Below, in pieces: positions 48,901 through 57,900 of a stretch of 64,000 bases of DNA. The DNA lies in assembly GCA_038373865.1 (NCBI GenBank), contig JAXGGA010004682.1, forward strand, positions 1-64,000, read 5' to 3'. The stretch's first letter is position 1. Each line of letters begins with the position of its first letter. The notes under the pieces are model-generated. The model was not told where the DNA came from. It saw only the letters and a list, made by a program, of their open reading frames with translations, and searched no databases. This DNA comes from Uloborus plumipes (Eukaryota > Arthropoda > Arachnida > Araneae > Uloboridae). The position numbers and the translations under genes are program-made.

Positions 48901-51900
48901 TGTAGTACGTGCAGAGCCCCAGGAAACTTCGCAGCTGATGGACATTTTCGGGGCGGCTCCAATTCTTGACTGCAGATACCTTATCTGGATCTGTTCGTAC
49001 ACCTTCGGAAGAGATAATGTGACCAAGGTAGTTCACCTCACGGCGGAACAAATTACATTTGGACGGGCTTAACTTCAGGTTGGCTTCCTTAAGCTTTTGC
49101 AGCACCTTCCTAAGATTAGCCAAATGTTCCTCAAAACTGCGTCCTATGATGATAATGTCGTCCAAGTAGACAAGACAGGATTCATAAGACAGTCCTCGTA
49201 ACACTGATTCCATAAGACGCTCGAACGTGGCTGGTGCATTGCAGAGGCCGAAGGGCATCACTTTGAACTGCCACAAGCCTTGTCCGGTTGTAAACGCCGT
49301 CTTCTCTCGGTCGTCGGGGTGTATCTCCACCTGCCAGTAGCCGCTCTTTAAATCCAGGGTCGAAAACCACTTGTGTCCGGAAAGGGTGTCCAGAGTGTCA
49401 TCGATCCGTGGAAGAGGGTAACTGTCCTTCTTGGTGATGTCATTCAGGCGTCGGTAGTCAACACAAAATCTGGTGGAGCCGTCTTTCTTTCGGACCAAGA
49501 CGATAGGGGATGCCCAAGGACTGGATGAGGGTTCGATGACGTCATTCTCCTGCATCTCTTTCAAGAGGATCTCAACCTCTTCCTTCTTGGCGAACGGTAG
49601 TCGTCTTGGATGCTGCTTGATAGGGGGATGATCTCCAGTGTCGATCCTATGCTGCGTTAAACTCGTGCGACCAACATCCTCGGATGTAGATGAAAACACC
49701 TGCTTGAAGTTGTCCACCAATTTTTCCGCAGCGTATCTTTGATCCTTCGATAATGGTGCACTCCCAATTAATTTCGAAGTCAAGGACTCGGAAGACACAG
49801 TCTCGGAGGAATCAATTCTTCTGATGATGCAGTTTACGGGAGTACAAGTTGCCAACACTTCTCCTTTCTTAATATTCCTCGGTCTTTCACTCACATTGGC
49901 GACTCTCACAGGAACTGCATTCCTTGAAAGGTCCACAAGCGTAGATGCCACTAGTACTCCTTTTGGGCTATTACTCTGGTTAGGATATTCAATGAGGCCG
50001 AATTTAAAGCTGTTGTTTTCCTTGAGGGAGCCAGGTATTAGTACTTCTGATCTAGAGGGAATCGATAAATCTGTTTGGGCTATTATTTGATGAGCGGATT
50101 TTAAGTTATTTTCGGTGTTGAAAATTGCTATGTCTTCCCTCGTCGAGTGCAGCTCATTATTTTTAAAGTCGATAGAAAAATCAAATTTTCTCAAAAAGTC
50201 CAGTCCGAGAATGAAGGGATCTGTAATGTCAGCGACGAATGCCGTGTGATGGTAAGTGGCGCTTCCGAACATTATTTCTAAGTTCACTTTTCCTTCAATC
50301 TCGATTTTGTCACCTGTCACAGTTTGGAGAGTAACGCATGGCGGCGTCCACAAGATCTTGAGTCCAAATTGACGAGCCACATCAGTCCTAATGATGGTAA
50401 CGTTGGCTCCTGTGTCCACAATCATTTCGCAGGGAAATCCATTCACATATGCGTAAATGAACAGTCCGTTGCAGCCGCCAGTTCTTGGGGAAATCTGGAA
50501 AACTTTGGGAGACGTCTTCTTTTCTTGGCGAGCTTCGCAATTCCTTCGTACGTGGCCCTCACCGCCACATTTCCAGCACTTCAGTGTTTGTCTACCTTGG
50601 TCTTTGTGAGCCGAAATCTTCTTCAGGGTCCCCGACATCTCTTTGATTTGTCGCTCAATGTCCGAGAGACGAGTTGAGTTCGAACCCTGGGCACTCACTT
50701 CCAAGCCCCTGATAGAATGGCGATCCTTGCGGGATATTTGCTGTGCAGCCTCGAACTTCATTGCGTAGACTAGACCGGATTTAAGATCTTTGATGTCCGC
50801 CATCCGGAGAGCCGTCTGGACTTCTGGACTTCGCACTCCGTCTATGAAGTAGTTCAGGGCCAGGCTATCGCGAACATCCGAAGGACAGTTCGAGAAGGCG
50901 AGATGGGAAAGCCTCTCAACGTCTGCTGCAAACACTTGCAAAGTCTCTCCATCCCTCTGGAGTCGGGATTTCAGCTGGAGTCGGCTGAATTCTTTTTGGC
51001 ATACTTCGCCAAAGCGAAGCTCCAAGGCCGATGATAAGGCTTCGAAGTCACAGAGCTTGTCCTCTGGGAAGGTCTGTAGTATTTCAGCTGCATCCCCTCT
51101 CAGCGAGGCTGCAAGTTGACAGGCTTTCGTGGAAGAGTCCCAAGAGTTTGCTTCTGCAACGATGAGGAACTGCTTCTTGTAAATATTCCACGAGGTTTTC
51201 CCGTCAAACGTGGCCAGTTTGATGGATGGACGAGAAGTTCCAGCTGCAGCTACACAGTCACTTGAGTTGTTGGAGGATGCTGATAACTTCGATTCAAGTT
51301 CTTTAATTTTCTTTTCAACATCGTTTTCTACTGTGGTGATTCGATCCTCAACGCTGTCTGAGTTATTGCAGGATCCTGATAACTTTGATTCAAGTTCTTT
51401 AATTTTCTTTTCCACATGGTTTTCTACTGTAGTGATTCGATCCTCAACGCTGTCAACTTTTTCTTCAAGAGCCTCCATTTTATTTTCCATATTGGCAAAT
51501 TTACTTTCCACCAAACTTTTCATTGACGTTAGATCGCTCTTAATTTCTTCTTGACTTGAAGTTATGCTAGCGGTTAACTCATTCTTAATTTCTTCTTGAC
51601 TTGAAGTTATGCTAGCGGTTAAATCATTCTTAATTTCTTCTTGACTTGAAGTTATGCTAGCGGTTAAATCATGCTTAATTTCTTCTTGACTTGAAGTTAT
51701 GCTAGCGGTTAAATCATTTTTTAATTGTTCTTGATTAGTAGCCAGCTCATTCTTTAATTGTTCTTGATTAGTAGCCATAGTCGCCATATCATTTTTAACA
51801 GCGTTGATCGCATCCAGGAGTTTTTTCAGTTGTTCATCCATTGCTCGAGTAATTACCATAAAATTCCGAAGTCAAAAAGTCCACAGGAAGAAAAGTCCAA

Positions 51901-54900
51901 GTTCACAGATAATTCCAAGAAAGTCCTTGAAGATGCCCCACGTTGGGCGCCAAAATTGTAACGAGTCCGTTGCACCTTCAACTTTCTTCAAATGAGCATT
52001 CCAATCTTGAGGAAGTAACTATAAATTTATTTACAAGTATTTACACTATTTACAATAAGAACAGAAAACAATTGCTAAACATCAGCAATTAGGCAACAAA
52101 CAGTACACTGTACTCTCAACAGTAACTCAGCACCACGTATCTAACGTGAACAGTAAACAGTAATTAAGCAATTACAAAAGCAAAACAACCATCCGCCCAA
52201 GCGAACGAAAACGAGCATCTCAGAAAACCCATCTGAGAAAAACTAAACTAACTTGTGTTCAAGGCCAGCTATTTATACTCGGAAGGAACATTCTAGCAAA
52301 ATCCGGAGCATTCTGTTTCATTCATAACATTACGTAATCCATTCAAGAAACTTCTAGTAATAAAAAGAAAAAGAAAACACTCCGAGCGAAAAATGTCTTC
52401 ACGCTTATTAAATGCAGGGCAAGTGTAAAAACTACAAAACGTTACAGGGCCGGTATACAAGTGATAAAAGTGATATCTTCAGATACTTTTGCAACATGAC
52501 GTCAGATAAAACCAAAACTAATGAAAATGATGCAAGGCAGGAAAAACAACAACTATTTACAAGATTTGTAACAATATGTTTCGAAAGCTAATATTTATTC
52601 AAAATAGGATCCATTTATACCTCGTGTAACAAAAGCTGGCGCTAGAAAAAATCGTCAAAATCCCCTATTTTCGCACAAAAATAGCACTTTGACCCATCTT
52701 TTTGAAAATGACCTCCTAAAAAATTGGAAGCTGGGTCTGCCGTTGACCGTATGCACGTTTGGATAACAGGAATTACCATTGCTTTTCCAGGGAATTCAGA
52801 AGAATAGAAGAATCTTCATTTTGTTCATTGTCAAAATAAAGAAAAAAGAGAACTTTTCTGAGAAATACCATATGTTTTGACAAATTTTTTCAAACTTAAA
52901 GCAAATTTCTTTAAAAAAAGACTTTGACATTTCGAGAGGCACAAGAAAAGAATGATATATCCGAATGAAAGAAATACCTAGCTCTCTAATGCTGCAAATG
53001 GCTGCTAGATTACACAACATTTTCTATGAGATAAATGAATAGTTTGGTTATTTTTAGGTTACATTGTGTACAGTGTAAACGTAACAGCATTTCTTTTTTC
53101 TTTTCTTGTTTGATTATGATAGTGTTGTTTAACAATCATAATAAGGCATTATTTTAAAGAATATATACCAGTAATTAAATTTTAAAGAGGTGTTTAGGTA
53201 TGATTAAAGCCTATAAAACAAAAACACAAGTGGCTCACCACAGATTTTGCAGAATGTTGTTGAATTACTCGGCAACAACGCTCCCAATCCTTCACTTCTA
53301 GCCCATTGAAGTTCATCGTTTTATACTAAAAAACAATCCAATTTGTTAATGGTGTTCAAGATCAACAATATTAACACCAAGGTGTTAAACATTTCTTCGA
53401 CATATTTTTCTCATGATTAATGGGTAAATAAGAAAATGAGCAATAACCAAATGGAATAGGAGTTTCAAGAAAAACGTAAACAAGGAAATGTGTAACTGTA
53501 AGTTGATAATAAGTAAAATGTGTCACCTTAAATAAAAATGATAAAAGGAGTTAAAAATAAGCAAACAAGCATTTCAAGGATGACATAACAAGCCTGGTTT
53601 GTGGCTGATGGAGAGCAAAGATTCCCAATTGTCCAGTTTTATATGTTCATTCGGCCACTGCACCTCTGTTTTGCACTGATAAAGAGACTCACTTGTAAGC
53701 TCCAAACTCGTTTTCCAATTATAACTTCTTTCATTAAGATCATTTAAGTTTTCGTTTTTCCTTCGACTATTTGAATAAAGTTTTTTAGTTTTTTACAAAT
53801 GTTACCTCATTTTCTAATTTTTTGCATAAAGATAAGTTTGTTCTGCTTTTCTTAAATCACTGAAATCAAACCATCTTTGATAGTTGGCGGTGTATTGCAT
53901 GTTTCTGCCTTAGCCCTTGCTTAGGGGCGGTTACTCGCTGCTTTAGATCTTTAATAGTTTGATGAATGTTTATGCACACAATCTAATCTACAATTGCAAT
54001 TGAACTTTTTAATTACAAATACAAATGTGACGACCGGCAACAGGCTCTGAGCCCAACTGGGCTGGTCCTAGTCAAACAATAGACCCCAATAAAGATCAAT
54101 GGCCCTCTTAAAACTCTCCTTCCTTGCTCCGTACTGCCTCTTCTGGTAAACCATTCTAAGTTTCAACTACTCTGTTAAAATAGTAATATTTCCGAATTTC
54201 CAGGTTAGCCTGAGATTTAAACAGCTTATGATAATGACCGATTGTCCTGCTTTCCGTGCAAAAATTTAACCCTATAACATCTTTCATTTTGATAAATTTA
54301 AACAACTGAATCATGTCCCCTCTGATTCTCCTTTGCTTAAGAGTATACATATTAAGCATTCGAAGCCTGGAATCTTAGTCTAAATTAGAAAATCCATTCA
54401 CTAACCTAGTAGCCCTACTTAGTACCCTTTCCAATAAATTAATATCCTTCTTAAGATAAGGAGACCAAAACTAAACAGCATACAACAACATACACAGCAA
54501 TTGTAACAATTCAACAATTAAATTATAAATTACTCATACTACACGTTTATTAAAAACAATAAAAATAGCGATGTAGCCATTGAGGTGGGGAGGGAAGAGG
54601 ACCTGGTCTTATTCCCTTCTTTTTGCATCACCAAAGGTAACCTAAAATTGCATTTTTAGGTAATCAATTGTGAAGAAAATTCCAGAGGGGAGAGGGGGAT
54701 CTTAAGAAACACCTTTCTCTCTAAAATCAGAAGAGATTCTAAAATTGTGCTTTTGAAATTAAAAGTAACGTGTAAAATTAAAGCATGATTAATAAAGACA
54801 ACATACCAAAAAACTATTTGATGCAAAGTTGTTCCAAGCACGTGATACTTGCTTTACCCTGCAAAAAAAGATCAAAATTTTTTACTGCAATAATTCTTAA

Positions 54901-57900
54901 CACAATCAAAAGGGGTTACGAGAATCCTGGTGATTTTCGCCTTACATCAAACGTCCATTGTTGAAAATCACCAGGTTTTGTATTTACTAGGGAAACTGTC
55001 ATGCCTGTTCCTGAATTTTTTATGTGAACTTCTTATTGCTTTTAAAGGTAAAGGTTCACAATTCTTTGGCTGAATATTTTCTTAACATTTTCACTAGTGT
55101 TTCATCATGGAAAATTCATTCATATTTTGCCGGTCCACAGTATGTTACAGAATAAAAAAAATTACTTAGAGACGGACATTTCATGACAGCTTGAATTTAG
55201 TGGGACCGAATTTTTTTTTTTTTACTAACCATCAGTTTTAATTTATAACATTTTAGTGAAAAAAGGGTTATTTAAATTAATATGTAATTAACTGATACAA
55301 TTACAGAATTTATGAATTATTTTATTGAAGAAAATGCCCACAATTAAATTGAAAACAAAAAGAATAATAATTATAAATCCTACTTTGTTATTCTTATACC
55401 AACATTTTAAGTTGGAATAAGTAGTTAGCGAAACTTTAAATTCTCAAGCTTTTTACAAATGTCTCTTCTACAGCAGAAGTTCAAACCATTCAGAGATAGT
55501 TCTGTACTGATGCTTCATATATTACTAAATGCAGATACTATAACATCATAGATGTTACTCATCTACTGCATACTGCTTCAAAAGGTGTTATTTTGCTGTT
55601 TGGAATCAAGTGTTTAACATTCCCCCCCTTGAAGGTGGGACATTTTTTCTTATGATGGCAGTGTAGGGAAGAAAAGGTAGTGTTTTAAATGCCGGTTTGG
55701 GCTGCTATTTACATCAAATAAAATTATTTTAAATTTGTACATAACAAATTATCTAACATGTAAAAAAAAATAAATTAATGTTTGAAAACATTTCAAAATT
55801 TTATAAATAATACACACCGTAATAAATCTGCAAGGCTAAGTCTTTTCAATACTTCGTAAAAATGCATATATGCTGTGCAAAACATGTCGTAGGAAAATCG
55901 AAAATGTTCAGATCTTGAAACTTGCTTATCACAGTCATTTTCTTTACTTTTAGAATTAGCAGACGTATGTGGAGCATTAGCCGCAGTATCTGGAATGGTA
56001 ATGTTATCACTACAACCTGCACCAAGTGAAAGTTTTGGGTTAGCAGCATTTTTTTCTATGACTGCTTTCTTTGGTCTTTCCTCGTTTGAAGCCATATCCT
56101 CCAATATATGCTTTCTATTCCTATTTACATTACACGAGGAGCTATATGTAATTAAAGAGTTGGTAACTGAGCTCTTTACAACATCAGAATCATACAAATC
56201 AGATCCAATTTTGGTGGTAGAATTAGGCACACTGGTTGTATTTTCAGACACAGCAGGGTTATTTATAGACAATGTTGGGCTTATACCTGGAGTGCCAATA
56301 TTTTTAGGGAAATTGGAATTTACTAGCTTCAGTAGTTGAGAGTTTGATGTAGTCGAAGATGAAACAGTTACGCTTTGACTATTCAAATCCCCAGAAGCAC
56401 AATTGTTCAAACAAGTAGGAAGCTGCGTAACAGAACAGGGCTTAGGGAGAATTGGAATCTGTGCAGTTGCTGAGACAGGTACATTTTGGCCATTCCAATT
56501 TCTCAAAGAATAAGTTTTCAGACGTACAGGCAATTGTGAAACAGAACTAGGTACGGGGTGGATTGGAACTTGAGCCGTGGCAGGTGAAGCAGATATGTGT
56601 TGGCTATTCACACTTCCTGGAACAAGGGGGTTAAGACGTACAGCAAACTGTGCAAAAGATTTGGGCACTGAAGAAACTGCAACTTGTCTAATATATTTAG
56701 AATTAAGAGGACGAGGAAGCAAATTTTGTCTAGGAATTTGACCAACAGGAAGCACTGGAAATCGAACTTGATAACCTGTAGGCACATTAACAGCAGATTG
56801 CAAATTATTACTGTTTGGACACGTCACTCCTCCATTATGAACTATTATCTTCTTATAAACTGTTCGATTGTTCGGATCTACAAAGAGCTCAGGAAGAATT
56901 TGAATTGGTGAAGGTTGGACCGGAGAAGGCAATGCCAGCAATGAATTTAAAACAGGAGCTCGTTGTTGAAGAAGAGTTGTTCTCTTATCTACACTGGAAA
57001 CAGTTTTCACAGCAGGTTCTGACTCTTGTGTTTTAACAGGAAAGTTGGAAGCAGAAACTCTAACACCAAGATATATTTCAGGATAAAAGAGGTGTTTATC
57101 AATTGTTGACACAGTATCAAGTATTTGAGGCAGTTCACAAAATGGAAAACTTTCTATTGTAGATCTGGTTGATTGCACATAGATACACAACTGAAAAATA
57201 CATTAAAAAACATAATGAATAATAAAATCATGAACTAATACTAACAGAATTTTTAAATTAATGCATTAAATCAAGGATTTAGCAAGGAGGATTGAGGGGT
57301 CATCTGTCAAAACCATTAATTTTAAGCCAAATTGTCAGTTCTAGAATAGTGTTTTATGTATTAGGATTGTTATGACTCCCCCTCCCCCTCAAAAAGGTAA
57401 ACTCTGGCTATATTGGATAAATAATCAGACTAATTACGAAAATCAAATTAGAAATGGGATTCTTATCATTATATATACTGGGGTCGGCTCCGCTTAAACG
57501 ACTACTGTCGGTTCCAAGAAATATTATTCGATTAAACGGGGTATTCGATTAAGCGGGGATCTTTAACATTATGTTTATGACATTGGTTCCGAGATATTTT
57601 ATTCGTATAAGCGGGGTATTCGTTTATCCGTTACCCGATTAAGTGGGGACGACAGTACATTCAATGATTTCTCTTGTAGGATGGGAAAATATGTTACAAA
57701 AAGTTTTTTGTAGCGGCTTCGAATAAAAAGAATAGAAAAAGAAAAAAAACAAAATGTTTTTAAAATCAAGACACATTTAGTATTTTTATAGAATGTAGTA
57801 TGTGCATATATACTAATAGCAGACTCTATACTATCTCATTTTATCATATTGAAAAGTACATCATCAGATGTAATCAAGTTTATTGGAGAAGTTTCTTTCT

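Larger units (their letters stand above)
46111..52573 (-). mobile_element. Complete Ty3/gypsy LTR retrotransposon, apparently intact and young
   Basis: Two LTRs of 618 and 617 bp bracket one gag-pol frame on the minus strand. The host target ATAT is duplicated at 46107-46110 and 52574-52577. A Lys-tRNA-type primer binding site lies 4 bases inside the 5' LTR and a purine tract lies inside the 3' LTR. LTR identity of ~99.5% means very little time since insertion. There is no room for an env gene: only 232 bases separate the pol stop from the 3' LTR. It sits in an intron of the F-box/LRR gene in the same orientation as that gene. All parts needed for autonomous retrotransposition appear present by inspection. 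Confidence 0.95.

Noticed and set aside
46961..51961. Plus-strand frames of 60-117 codons and short minus-strand frames across the gypsy element
   Set aside because: Shadows of the gag-pol coding sequence in other frames.
45585..54495. The two LINE fragments as halves of one element split by the gypsy insertion
   Set aside because: On the minus strand the C-terminal part lies upstream of the palm part, the wrong order. The gypsy target site is also flanked by other sequence.
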